Of a DNA stretch of 42,008 bases, positions 1-7,692 are shown piece after piece (the stretch's first letter is position 1; each line of letters starts with the position of its first letter). The notes under the pieces are model-generated. The model had not been told where the DNA came from. It worked only from the letters and a program-made list of their open reading frames with translations, and did not search any database. The stretch comes from an uncultured bacterium (lineage in GTDB: Bacteria > Cyanobacteriota > Vampirovibrionia > Gastranaerophilales > Gastranaerophilaceae). Location: NCBI GenBank assembly GCA_903868125.1, contig CAIPUE010000021.1, positions 1-42,008 on the forward strand, read 5' to 3'. The position numbers were made by a program, and so were the translations under genes.

Positions 1-31
1 AAATTTTCCTCGCAAGCTCCTATGTCCGGCT

Positions 32-73
32 TAAATCCATACCGCCGGCTATCCCGCAGCCGGTATGGATTTA
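32..73. repeat. Imperfect inverted repeat (hairpin)
   Basis: The left arm (32-50) and right arm (58-73) pair over 16 bases, apart from a 3-base insertion in the left arm, around a 7-base loop. The arms read TAAATCCATACC...GGCT and its complement. It may be a degenerate relative of the GTAGG hairpin family seen elsewhere in the window, or a terminator for a gene left of the window. There is no clear T-tract. Confidence 0.6.
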
Positions 74-112
74 GCACTTCTTAGGTCGGATTTGAAAAAT
101 TGCAAAAAATTG

Positions 113-219
113 TCATTTTTTGAATTTTTCCGCATCCTCAACAGAAAAATAATAAGTTTCTTTTTCTTTATCATAAATGTGTCGAATTTTTTACCTTTAA
201 ATAATTCCAAATCTTCCAT
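113..219 (-). pseudogene. Frameshifted remnant of a BRO-N/antirepressor-type DNA-binding protein
   Basis: From the ATG at 219 (GGGGG ribosome site just upstream) the reading begins MEDLELFKGKK and then, in frame, turns into a lysine-rich unconvincing run. If one A is added to the A6 run at about codon 11, the reading continues IRHIYDKEKETYYFSVEDA and ends at a TGA at 113-115. A start with ELFxGKKIR followed by W/YYFSV is typical of the N-terminus of BRO-N/DinD-like phage and toxin-antitoxin-associated proteins (family knowledge). Only about 35 residues of a normally longer domain remain, so this is a truncated, frameshifted relic or a very short decayed copy. A single-base assembly error cannot be excluded for the shift, but the early stop is independent of it. 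Confidence 0.6.
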
Positions 220-259
220 GCTAACCCCCAAATTAATATGTTAATAATTACCAGTGAAA

Positions 260-303
260 AGTAAAACGGCAAACAAAATATATATTTCTGTTTACCGTTT
301 ACT
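260..303 (-). terminator. Candidate rho-independent terminator
   Basis: On the minus strand a 15-base stem (AGTAAACGGTAAACA pairing with TGTTTGCCGTTTTACT, with one bulge and one G-U pair) is followed by TTTTC. It lies just downstream of the gene ending at 324. The arms are built from the GGTAAAC heptamer word that also forms tandem repeats elsewhere in the window. Confidence 0.5.
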
Positions 304-323
304 ATTTACTTCGTTTCAACTAA

Positions 324-686
324 TTACGAAAACGCCATCAGTGCTTTTACTGAACGAGCTGTTTCTTTTATAGCTTCATCACAATCAGAATCTTGCACAT
401 TCTCAAGGACTTTTAACGCTTCAGACTTGTCTTTTAACGCTAAAAGTTCATTAATTGTACCCATCGCAACGTTTGTGCTCAAATCATTAATGCCTTTGCC
501 GTTTTTGAGAATTACCACGGAAAGAGAATCTTGAGTGTTTCTGTTTACAAGTGCTCTTGCGGTAAGTCTTCTGACTTCATCATCGGTACAATTTGTCCCG
601 ACTCTTTCCAAAACCTCCACAGCGGCACCACTTTCGTGTTGCGACAGTGCTTCTATTATATTGTTTAATTTTTTATTTTTATTCAT
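324..686 (-). CDS. Small HEAT-like helical protein, function unknown
   Basis: This 120-residue protein is predicted to be all-helical. It shows repeated helix pairs of HEAT-like character, for example EALSQHESGAAVEVLERVG, then DDEVRRLTARALVNR, then EAIKETARSVKALMAF. No signal peptide or membrane segment is visible. The start is well supported: AGGAGG lies 5 bases before the ATG. It follows the gene ending at 696 by only 9 bases on the same strand, so the two are probably one operon, and a hairpin with a T-run sits downstream. The family is not recognised. HEAT-like helices suggest a protein-binding scaffold, which is inference. Another small HEAT-like protein lies at 23486-23989. Confidence 0.75.
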   Translation of the reverse strand: MNKNKKLNNIIEALSQHESGAAVEVLERVGTNCTDDEVRRLTARALVNRNTQDSLSVVILKNGKGINDLSTNVAMGTINELLALKDKSEALKVLENVQDSDCDEAIKETARSVKALMAFS

Positions 687-695
687 TTCTGCCTC

Positions 696-1121
696 CTATG
701 CTATTGCTGCTGTTAACATGTTTTCCAATTCTCCAGTGTCAAGATTTTTTAAATTGGAAACACTGTAAGTCCTTCTATCTGAAAGATTTTGCATTAAATT
801 TGCCATTGGGTGAAAAGTAATTTCTATATTGTTTGTTTTTCTCCAAATTTCAGCAGTGTTCTCTCCAAGTCTACGTCCAAAAGACATGATTGAATTTAAT
901 CTTCTGCTTATAGATTGACTCATTGGTGCTAAAACGGCACTCATTGTCATTTTTTGCTTCATAATTTCATTTGTGTCTGATTTTTCAGGTTTATCAAAAA
1001 CGTCAGCCGTAATCATATTGCCTTTAAAATTGACACCAAAAGGATTTGTCTGACAACTATTCTGCTCAGTCTTCGGAGATGAAGTCCTAAAAATTCGTTG
1101 TGAAATACTTTTAATTTCCAT
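696..1121 (-). CDS. Hypothetical protein with NFKG motif near the N-terminus
   Basis: A 141-residue protein that I do not recognise. It starts MEIKSISQR and has a low-complexity polar N-terminus containing GVNFKGN at residues 29-35. That recalls the NF-x-S/G motif in several other hypothetical proteins of this window (15426, 21172). The rest is mixed alpha-helical, with a serine/arginine-rich middle (SQSISRRLNSIMSFGRRLGE). No membrane segment is seen. AGAGG lies about 6 bases before the ATG. It is the first gene of a probable two-gene operon with the HEAT-like gene 9 bases downstream. Confidence 0.75.
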   Translation of the reverse strand: MEIKSISQRIFRTSSPKTEQNSCQTNPFGVNFKGNMITADVFDKPEKSDTNEIMKQKMTMSAVLAPMSQSISRRLNSIMSFGRRLGENTAEIWRKTNNIEITFHPMANLMQNLSDRRTYSVSNLKNLDTGELENMLTAAIA

Positions 1122-1244
1122 ATATGCCTCTTTTCTGTTCTGTATTCAGTTTTAACTCAACAGAATAAAATTATCACAAGAGATAATTCAGTAAATCATC
1201 TGTTTATAGTATTAAGGGGAACAAAAAAGTATACCAAAGTTTGA

Positions 1245-2408
1245 TTATTTATAAACTTCAACGTATTTAGGATTCACTGCAAGCCACTTAAACGACTGTG
1301 AGGACGTATCAGGAATATCCATGACAAAAGTCCCGCCATAGCGCCCCCTTGTGAATCTCAAATACCCATCGTCAGCAAGATTATTCAAAGCTTTTCTGAT
1401 AGTGTTGGGACTTAAATCCAATTCTTTTGATAATTCAATTATTGACGGTAGTTTTGAACCGACTTCATAATCTTTTGCAATCAATGACTTAATATGGTTT
1501 TGGGTTTTTTCATAGTTATAAAACGCCGTTTCTTGTGCAGATGCAAAAATTGAGGTTTCTTTTTTATTTGAAAGTGAAACATCACCCGGAATTTTTATAA
1601 CAGTTGTACCATATCTACCCCGTCTTGCAAGTAAAATACCATTGTTAATAAGTGATTTAAGTGCATCATGGATAGTTTTTATGCTAACTTTAAGCTCCGT
1701 AGATAATTGCTCATGCGCAGGTAATCTGTCTCCGACTTTTAATTTTTTTGAAATATAATTTTCTAAATCCTTTTCAACTTTTTCAACCAATGTAATATTT
1801 TCAGAAAGATTTAAATTAATTTTTAATAAAGCAAAATCATTAGACTTAAGTATCCACCCATTGTCATTGGAAGATTGATATTTCCGCTCCAAAATTCCTA
1901 ACGAACATAAATTCTCTAAAGCCAATCTTGTTGTATTCGCAGAGGCTCCAATTACATTTGCCAAAATTCTTGATGAGGGTATGCTTTGCGCCACCTTAAA
2001 TTTTTTTTCAATAATATAGTTTTTAATCAAATCGACACAAACATCTCGCTTGGATGTCAATTTTCTGACATTAGAATGAGATTGTTTCCAATCTCTAATC
2101 ATAGTTCCAATGCACTGTTTTGACTCAACATAACCCTTGTCTTCAATATATCTGAAAGCATTTTGAATAGTTCCGATACTAACGCCCAAATTATAGGCTA
2201 AATCAGCTTTTTGCGGAAGCAAATCTGTTTCTTTGATTTTACCTGACTTAAAATCAGCTTCAATCCAATCTACCAACCAATTAGCAATGATAATAGCTTT
2301 TGACTCAAAAATATTTTTCAAATCAGGAAAAGCTATCGAAATATCTTTAACACTAATTTTTCTGAGTTTTGATTTATCCAATAACAAAAATTTATCCACA
2401 CCGTTCAT
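1245..2408 (-). CDS. Transcriptional regulator with four tandem GntR-like winged helices
   Basis: The 387-residue protein consists almost entirely of GntR-type winged helix-turn-helix units at about residues 40-106, 120-186, 206-274 and 298-364. Each has the layout of an N-terminal helix, a LP/IPS segment, a recognition-helix S-x-x-T-I/T-R-x-A-L-like segment, and a G-Y/I-L turn into a basic wing. Units 3 and 4 share near-identical wings (RRGRYGTT and TRGRYGGT). The FadR/HutC/MocR-type effector domain that normally follows one GntR helix is absent. AGAGG precedes the ATG, and a good promoter (TTGCCT, 18 bases, TATAAT) lies about 25 bases upstream of the start codon. A DNA-binding role is well supported. 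Target and signal are unknown; multi-site DNA binding or DNA bridging is inference. Confidence 0.85.
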   Translation of the reverse strand: MNGVDKFLLLDKSKLRKISVKDISIAFPDLKNIFESKAIIIANWLVDWIEADFKSGKIKETDLLPQKADLAYNLGVSIGTIQNAFRYIEDKGYVESKQCIGTMIRDWKQSHSNVRKLTSKRDVCVDLIKNYIIEKKFKVAQSIPSSRILANVIGASANTTRLALENLCSLGILERKYQSSNDNGWILKSNDFALLKINLNLSENITLVEKVEKDLENYISKKLKVGDRLPAHEQLSTELKVSIKTIHDALKSLINNGILLARRGRYGTTVIKIPGDVSLSNKKETSIFASAQETAFYNYEKTQNHIKSLIAKDYEVGSKLPSIIELSKELDLSPNTIRKALNNLADDGYLRFTRGRYGGTFVMDIPDTSSQSFKWLAVNPKYVEVYK

Positions 2409-2432
2409 GACTTAACCTCTACATTTTTTTTA

Positions 2433-2462
2433 ATTATACAGTTAATATAAAAAAACAGGCAA
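2433..2462 (-). promoter_or_regulatory. Promoter of the four-winged-helix regulator
   Basis: On the minus strand a -35 TTGCCT (2457-2462) and a -10 TATAAT (2433-2438) are separated by 18 bases. The expected transcript starts about 18 bases before the regulator's ATG and leaves room for the AGAGG site. Confidence 0.7.
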
Positions 2463-2514
2463 CCTTTTTTTGTTAGATTATTCAAAAAGATTTACAAATC
2501 TTAAAGACATCATC

Positions 2515-2862
2515 TTAAATATTTTTCAAATGATTAATTTTGAGTTCAGGGTTTAAAATTATTGAAATTGCATCTATTCGAAAGTTTTTGTATTTAATTT
2601 TTGTTTCTTTTAAATAAGTAAAAAGTCCGGTTTTGATATTTTCGTATTTAGTTTTGGTAATAGCTTCAAGCGGTGAGCCGCAAAAGTTTGACGAACGGGT
2701 CTTAACCTCAACAAACACAAGCGTATCTTTATTTTTTGCAATTATATCGATTTCGCAGAATCTTGAAAACCTTTTGTTCGTTTCGATAATCTCATACCCT
2801 TGTTGTACAAGGTATTCTTTAGCCAATTGCTCGCCTTTTACACCGATTTCTTTATTTTTCAC
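2515..2862 (-). CDS. YraN/UPF0102 family endonuclease-like protein
   Basis: The product matches the UPF0102/YraN family, which has a PD-(D/E)XK restriction-endonuclease-like fold. It shows KGEQLAKEYLxxxGYEIIETN near the start, CEIDIIAK in the middle and VFVEVKTRSS, giving the acidic, acidic and E-x-K positions of the nuclease core. The usual length of about 115-120 residues fits. A TTG start at 2883 is possible. I chose the GTG at 2862 because AAGGG lies 7 bases ahead and the family normally begins right before the GE-x-LA helix. It is the last gene of the symporter-queF-yraN operon. The biological role of the family is poorly known; a link to DNA processing is assumed from the fold. Confidence 0.85.
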   Translation of the reverse strand: MKNKEIGVKGEQLAKEYLVQQGYEIIETNKRFSRFCEIDIIAKNKDTLVFVEVKTRSSNFCGSPLEAITKTKYENIKTGLFTYLKETKIKYKNFRIDAISIILNPELKINHLKNI

Positions 2863-2908
2863 ACTTAAACCCTTTACAGCCAAGGTATGCCTGACCTACT
2901 ATGCTTTT

Positions 2909-3394
2909 TTAATCAATAGATGGCGGAATTTTTTCTTTTAATGCTTCCAAAAGTCTTGAGTCTCTAAGTCGGTTGTATTTTTCTTCTCCATTTGAATAAT
3001 TAGCAAAAGGTGTAATTGCAATACCGCCTCTGGGAGTAAAGATTCCTGTGATTTCAAAATATTTTGGCTCCATTAATTTAACTAAATCTTTCATAATCAT
3101 ATTTATACAATCTTCGTGAAAATCTCCGTGGTTTCTGAAGCTGAATAAATATAATTTTAAACTTTTAGATTCAACCATTTTAATATTTGGAATATATTTA
3201 ATATAGAGTTTTGCAAAATCCGGCTGCCCTGTTTTTGGACACAGACTGCTGAATTCATATGCATAAAATGTTACTACATAATCATTATCCGGATGAACAT
3301 TTTCAAAGCACTCTAAAACAGAAGGATCGTAATCTGTCGGATAATCGGTTTTTGTATTTCCTAAAGATTTAATTGATTTTAATTTTCTTCCCAC
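2909..3394 (-). CDS. queF: NADPH-dependent 7-cyano-7-deazaguanine reductase QueF
   Basis: QueF reduces preQ0 to preQ1 with NADPH, the step before tRNA insertion in queuosine synthesis. The 161-residue protein is the short, unimodular form. The nucleophile C52 lies in [12 protein letters not shown] together with D59 (compare Cys55/Asp62 of the Bacillus enzyme), and the family signature [16 protein letters not shown]-x-FHE is at 75-94. The start is a GTG with an AGGTGAG site that overlaps the upstream symporter stop codon. The genes are 7 bases apart and probably coupled. No preQ1 riboswitch is visible in front of it because it sits inside an operon. Other queuosine genes are not in the window. 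Confidence 0.95.
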   Translation of the reverse strand: MGRKLKSIKSLGNTKTDYPTDYDPSVLECFENVHPDNDYVVTFYAYEFSSLCPKTGQPDFAKLYIKYIPNIKMVESKSLKLYLFSFRNHGDFHEDCINMIMKDLVKLMEPKYFEITGIFTPRGGIAITPFANYSNGEEKYNRLRDSRLLEALKEKIPPSID

Positions 3395-3401
3395 TTCTCA
3401 C

Positions 3402-4724
3402 CTATATTATTTCTTTATACGCCTCGGGATTGTTTAGCAAGTCATAATTAATTTCATTTTCATTATCGGCGATAGCGGCTGCCACAACAGCATCTGATGT
3501 GACGTTAAGCGTGGTTCTAAACATATCCGTAAGTCTTTCTACTGTGAATAGGAACGCAAATCCGGCAACTAATTGTTCAGGGCTTAGACCTAAACCGTTT
3601 AAAATAAGCGCGATTGTGATAAGTCCGGTTCCGGGAATTCCCGCACATGTACTTGATGCAATCATTGCCAAAAAGCATATTTGTACGATTAAAAATGGAG
3701 TTAAATGAACGCTATAAGCCTGCGCAAGGAAAATTACCGCAACTGTTTGCACAAGTGCCGTTCCATCCATATTCAAAGTCGCACCCAATGGCAGTACAAA
3801 ACTTGAAACCTTATGAGAAATCCCTCTTTTTTCGCAACATGCAATTGTCAAAGGTAAAGTAGCCGAAGAGCTTGCAGTCCCAAAAGCAACCATCATTGCC
3901 TCTGCAATCGCAGCATAAAGCATTAAAACAGGAACTTTTGAAAAAACTTTTAAGAACACAGGATAAACAACAAAAAATTGAATCCCAAATCCTAAGGCAA
4001 GTACCAGTAAATATTTCGAAATACTTTGGAATATATCTACCCCGAAGCTTGAAACCGCAGTAGCAGTAAGGGCAAAGACCCCTGGGGCAGCAAAATACAT
4101 TATCCAGTCCGTAACTTTCATTGTCGCAGCAAAAATTGATTCAAAAAATGACACGACAGGGCGGTTAATCTTACCTACTTTGGCAAGTGCAACCGCAAAA
4201 ACCAATGCAAAAACTATAATAGAAATCATATCACCCTTAGCAAGTGATTCTAAAGGGTTTTTGGGTATAAAATTCAAAACGATATTAAGTATATTCCCTT
4301 TTTGTTGATTAATGGTGGAAGCCACCTGATGTTGGATAGATGTAGCAGCATCTATATTTATATATTGTGCAGCACCAAGTCCGGGTTTTACAGTCAGTGC
4401 AAGAACAGCACCCAAAGAAACAGCAATGGTTGTTATGATTCCATAATAAAGAATCATTTTAGTACCGTATTTGCTCAACTGTTTATTATCGCCAATGCTT
4501 GTAATCCCGATTATAATAGCAGAAATAATCAACGGAATTACCACCATCTGAATAAGTCTTATAAACACTTGTCCAATGAAAGTTAAAATTGTAGTAACAA
4601 AAATACTGTTATGACCATGGAGAAAAATCCCGACAATAATTCCGGCGATAATCCCGAAAAATATATGCCAATTCCGTTTTAACCCCAACCCAAGTGCAAT
4701 AAGTATCTGCATATGTAATTTCAT
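3402..4724 (-). CDS. Dicarboxylate/acidic amino-acid:cation symporter (DAACS family)
   Basis: The 440-residue membrane protein has the GltPh/DctA architecture. It shows the serine-rich hairpin SSSATLP (285-291), NMDGTAL in TM7 (318-324), the second hairpin AGIPGTG (361-367) and, in TM8, R403-T-T-L-N407 with D411. The arginine equivalent to GltPh Arg397 is kept, which in this family selects acidic substrates, so glutamate, aspartate or C4-dicarboxylate are likely. The usual VTGD reads VTSD. AGGAGAA lies 6 bases ahead of the ATG. It heads an operon with queF and the yraN-like gene. The functional link to queuosine synthesis is not obvious. Confidence 0.92.
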   Translation of the reverse strand: MKLHMQILIALGLGLKRNWHIFFGIIAGIIVGIFLHGHNSIFVTTILTFIGQVFIRLIQMVVIPLIISAIIIGITSIGDNKQLSKYGTKMILYYGIITTIAVSLGAVLALTVKPGLGAAQYINIDAATSIQHQVASTINQQKGNILNIVLNFIPKNPLESLAKGDMISIIVFALVFAVALAKVGKINRPVVSFFESIFAATMKVTDWIMYFAAPGVFALTATAVSSFGVDIFQSISKYLLVLALGFGIQFFVVYPVFLKVFSKVPVLMLYAAIAEAMMVAFGTASSSATLPLTIACCEKRGISHKVSSFVLPLGATLNMDGTALVQTVAVIFLAQAYSVHLTPFLIVQICFLAMIASSTCAGIPGTGLITIALILNGLGLSPEQLVAGFAFLFTVERLTDMFRTTLNVTSDAVVAAAIADNENEINYDLLNNPEAYKEII

Positions 4725-4916
4725 ATAAAATTCTCCTCGTATTTTGATTATTAAAGTCTCATTTTATTCTACTACTATCAAATTTAAAATACAAATTTAT
4801 TTACAAATTGTATTAAAAGTGAGCGGTGAAAGTTCAATATAAGTGCAACATTTTTTGCTAAAATAAATGAAAAAATGAACGGCGGGATTACCAGCCCTCA
4901 GGCATTATCGCTTTTT

Positions 4917-4943
4917 GTTGTCGAGCGAAAAAGCCCGACCCAC
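4917..4943 (-). repeat. Degenerate member of the GTAGG hairpin family
   Basis: Read on the minus strand this is a TGGGTCGGGC stem-loop followed by GACAACAAAAAGC, closely matching the better-preserved copy at 17591-17620. It lies in the 245-base divergent region before the glycosyltransferase. A second decayed hairpin-like stretch (GGCGGGATTACCAGCCC) adjoins it at about 4881-4897. Confidence 0.5.
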
Positions 4944-4969
4944 TTTCCTTTTTGTAGTAAAATAATCTT

Positions 4970-5788
4970 ATGAAAATATCAATAATCACAGCAAGTTATA
5001 ATTATGACAAATATATTGAACAAGCGATTAATTCTGTTATCAACCAAACCTATCAGGATTGGGAATTAATCATTGTTGATGACGGCAGTTGTGATAATTC
5101 GGTTGACATAATTAAATCCTACTGCGAAAAAGACGATAGAATAAAATTTTTTCAACATGAAAACGGACAAAACAAAGGGCTAAAACAAACCATTTTACTC
5201 GCAATAAAACATGCCTGTGGCGAATGGATTGTTTTTTTGGAAAGTGATGATTATTTTGCACCCGATAATCTTTCTAAAAAAATTGAAATAATAAAAAAAT
5301 ATCCCGAAGTTAAACTGGTTTTTAACAAAGTTAAATTTGTTTCAGAAAAAAAATGCATGCAACAAAAAAGATATGAAAATACTCAAAAGAAGTTGTCTAA
5401 AATGAAATTCCCGAAAAATATGTTTTACGATTTTTACATAAATAACATGATTTTAACTTTTTCTTGCGTCATGGTTGAAACAAAAACAATAAAAAATGCC
5501 AACTTTAATACCCCAACAGACTCCATTTTAGATTGGTGGCTTTGGATTCATATTGCCCACAAAAATAGTTGTTATTATATTGACGAAGAACTGACTTTTT
5601 GGCGATTACATGCTACCAGCTACATCAACACGAGCAAAAAGCCGATTTTTTACCCGACCCAAATGCGTGCATACAACGATATTTATCAAAATAACGAAAA
5701 ATCTTTTAGGCTATTAATTTTTATGCTTTATTCGAGTATAATCCTGTTTTTTGTCCGCGGGTATAGATTTTTTAGAAATATTCTTTAA
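4970..5788 (+). CDS. Family 2 glycosyltransferase
   Basis: The GT-A domain occupies the first half. It starts with the typical MKISIITASYNYDKYIEQAI, has the nucleotide-binding DDGS at 37-40 and an ESDD metal-binding (DxD-type) motif at 91-94. A WWLWIHIA segment lies near residue 190, and a hydrophobic, possibly membrane-associated stretch (LLIFMLYSSIILFFV) near the C-terminus. Likely role: transfer of a sugar to a cell-surface glycan; donor and acceptor cannot be read. No Shine-Dalgarno site is seen. A -10 TAAAAT (4958-4963) ends 6 bases before the ATG, so the mRNA may be leaderless. Its 3' end overlaps the convergent thiC by 17 bases. It stands alone, with no polysaccharide cluster beside it. 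Confidence 0.88.
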   Translation: MKISIITASYNYDKYIEQAINSVINQTYQDWELIIVDDGSCDNSVDIIKSYCEKDDRIKFFQHENGQNKGLKQTILLAIKHACGEWIVFLESDDYFAPDNLSKKIEIIKKYPEVKLVFNKVKFVSEKKCMQQKRYENTQKKLSKMKFPKNMFYDFYINNMILTFSCVMVETKTIKNANFNTPTDSILDWWLWIHIAHKNSCYYIDEELTFWRLHATSYINTSKKPIFYPTQMRAYNDIYQNNEKSFRLLIFMLYSSIILFFVRGYRFFRNIL

Positions 5789-7034
5789 AAATTTTCATGC
5801 TGCAATATTGCCCGCACATTGTGCAAGGTTTGCCGTTATCTATTTTGTCAAATACGCACTTGTCGATTGCATATTTTCTCTGTCCTTCCCAGTCCAAATC
5901 TTTTCTGGCAATGGACATTTGCAAATCCTGCTCAAGTGCTTTTTTATTTCCTCTTGCCAAGTCAGCGGCATGAGCTGCAATTTTACTGGCAATAATCCCT
6001 TCTCTAACCTGTTTAACATCAGGTAAGCCAAGATGTTCTGCCGGAGTGACATAACATAAGAAATCAGCACCATGATAAGCGGCTAAAGTACCGCCTATTG
6101 CGGAGGTTATATGATCGTAACCCGGTGCAATATCCGTTACCAAAGGTCCTAAAACGTACAAAGGCGCATAATCGGTCAAAACTTTTATTGTTTCAATCAT
6201 TGAAGGAATTTTATTCAAAGGAACATGCCCCGGTCCTTCAACCATTGTTTGAACCCCCACCGCACGTGCCCGTTTTACCAATTCACCCAAAATCATTGTT
6301 TCGGCAACCTGCGCTCTATCTCCGGCATCCGCGGTACAACCGGGTCTTAACCCGTCGCCCAAAGACAATGTGCAATCATATTCTCTAGCCAAATCTAATA
6401 ACTCATCATAATATTCATACAAAGGATTTTCCATGCCTGTTGCTTTAATCCAACAAGCGAGCATTGAACCGCCTCTGGAGACAATATTTGTAACTCTGCC
6501 TTGCTTGGTGAGCTGGTCGACTACAAACTTTGTCACGCCACAGTGAACTGTTATAAAATCAATCCCGTCTTTACATTGTTTTTCGATATCCGAAAATAAC
6601 TTGTCTTTAGAGAGTGTTGCCAAATCTTTATTTGTATCGATTGCCTCTTTAGCCGCCTGATACATAGGAACAGTCCCTATCGGAAGGTTTGTTGCAGCTA
6701 TAATTTGTTTTCTTGTCTCATCAATTTTATCTCCGGTTGATAAATCCATCAAAACATCAGCACCGGTTGCCTCGATAACTTTTACCTTGTCTAATTCTTC
6801 TTCGATAGTCGATTTTTCCAAGGAAGTTCCGATATTTGCGTTAATTTTAACGGTTGTACCCTCGCCGACTGCCGTAGGTACAACGTTTTCTCTTCTATTA
6901 TTTTTCAAAATAACAACCCTGCCTGATGCCACTTTTTCTATAATCTCTTCTTGTGAAAGCCCTTCTTTTTCTGCTACCGCAAACATTTCAGGGGTTATTC
7001 TGCCATTTTTTGCTTCTATCATTTGTGTTGTCAT
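5772..7034 (-). CDS. thiC: Phosphomethylpyrimidine synthase ThiC
   Basis: ThiC is a radical SAM enzyme that converts aminoimidazole ribotide to HMP-phosphate for thiamine synthesis. The 420 residues match the shorter ThiC form without the N-terminal extension. Clear signatures are SRGGSMLACWI, SLGDGLRPGC, MVEGPGHVPL and the C-terminal cluster C404-x2-C407-x3-C411 (CTMCGQYC), spaced one residue tighter than the CxxCxxxxC of long proteobacterial forms. GAGGAG precedes the ATG by about 8 bases. Upstream I see a possible TTGCGT-18-TATAGA promoter but no TPP-riboswitch core, which is unusual for thiC. No other thiamine gene is in the window. Confidence 0.95.
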   Translation of the reverse strand: MTTQMIEAKNGRITPEMFAVAEKEGLSQEEIIEKVASGRVVILKNNRRENVVPTAVGEGTTVKINANIGTSLEKSTIEEELDKVKVIEATGADVLMDLSTGDKIDETRKQIIAATNLPIGTVPMYQAAKEAIDTNKDLATLSKDKLFSDIEKQCKDGIDFITVHCGVTKFVVDQLTKQGRVTNIVSRGGSMLACWIKATGMENPLYEYYDELLDLAREYDCTLSLGDGLRPGCTADAGDRAQVAETMILGELVKRARAVGVQTMVEGPGHVPLNKIPSMIETIKVLTDYAPLYVLGPLVTDIAPGYDHITSAIGGTLAAYHGADFLCYVTPAEHLGLPDVKQVREGIIASKIAAHAADLARGNKKALEQDLQMSIARKDLDWEGQRKYAIDKCVFDKIDNGKPCTMCGQYCSMKIFKEYF

Positions 7035-7245
7035 TGTTTAATCTCCTCAAATTTATATATTCTATATGATAACAAAAAAACATTACGCAAAATATTAAAT
7101 TTTTGTAACGAAAAAACGGTTTTTTATAAAGTTATTTGTCAATATTGCCGACAATAATGAGAAGTAAAAGGGAAAAACGGGGAAATAAGCAAGAGTCGCA
7201 AAACTTTTCACCTATTTACCTTATAACCCAAAAAGGATATGCGTA

Positions 7246-7386
7246 ATGTTAAACAATTTAGATGATGAAAAAATAGTCCTTGAAATAAGAGAATTAGTTG
7301 CAGGAATTAATTCTATAAAAAATGATGTGGACATTTACTGTGATTTAATGAAACAGATTTTTCTCTCAGGTTCAAATAAAAATTAG
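7246..7386 (+). CDS. 46-residue hypothetical helical protein
   Basis: An open frame of 46 codons starting at 7246, with AAGGA 8 bases upstream. The product (MLNNLDDEKIVLEIRELVAG..., ending LMKQIFLSGSNKN) is acidic and amphipathic, likely one or two helices. A strong terminator hairpin follows 25 bases after the stop, so it looks like a self-contained short transcript just upstream of the response regulator. I do not recognise the family. Support is ribosome site plus terminator plus plausible composition; codon-conservation data would be needed to be sure. Confidence 0.6.
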   Translation: MLNNLDDEKIVLEIRELVAGINSIKNDVDIYCDLMKQIFLSGSNKN

Positions 7387-7410
7387 AATAATAAACACAA
7401 TTTAGCATGA

Positions 7411-7446
7411 AGTGGTTTCGATTTAATCAGTAATCGGCCACTTTTT
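7411..7446 (+). terminator. Rho-independent terminator after the 46-codon gene
   Basis: AGTGG and CGATT pair with AATCG and CCACT around an 8-base loop, with small internal asymmetry, followed directly by TTTTT. Confidence 0.75.
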
Positions 7447-7522
7447 CGTTATAAAACTTAATAATGCACAAATTCTAAAAAGTGCCTTAATCACTATGCT
7501 ACGAAAGGATTTAAATAAATAT

Positions 7523-7630
7523 ATACTTAATAAGTATTTAAATATATATCCAGTTGGGTAATTTGATTTAGTCTATGTTTGACGCCTGATTGGGTAATAT
7601 ACAACACACCCAATATATTATTAAATCAAA
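7523..7630 (+). promoter_or_regulatory. Palindrome and nested inverted repeats ahead of the response regulator
   Basis: A perfect 15-base palindrome (ATACTTA-A-TAAGTAT, 7523-7537) resembles an operator; its half TACTTAT fits the NarL-type heptamer TACYYMT. Downstream, TTTGATTTA (7562-7570) pairs with TAAATCAAA (7622-7630), and inside it ATTGGGT (7589-7595) pairs with ACCCAAT (7608-7614). A direct copy of TTGGGTA also lies at 7554-7560. These could be regulator-binding sites or a structured leader; autoregulation is inference. Confidence 0.4.
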
Positions 7631-7692
7631 ATATAGGACTTATACATTGATTTATAAAAGAACTAAAACATACAAACCGTCAGGAGAATAAC

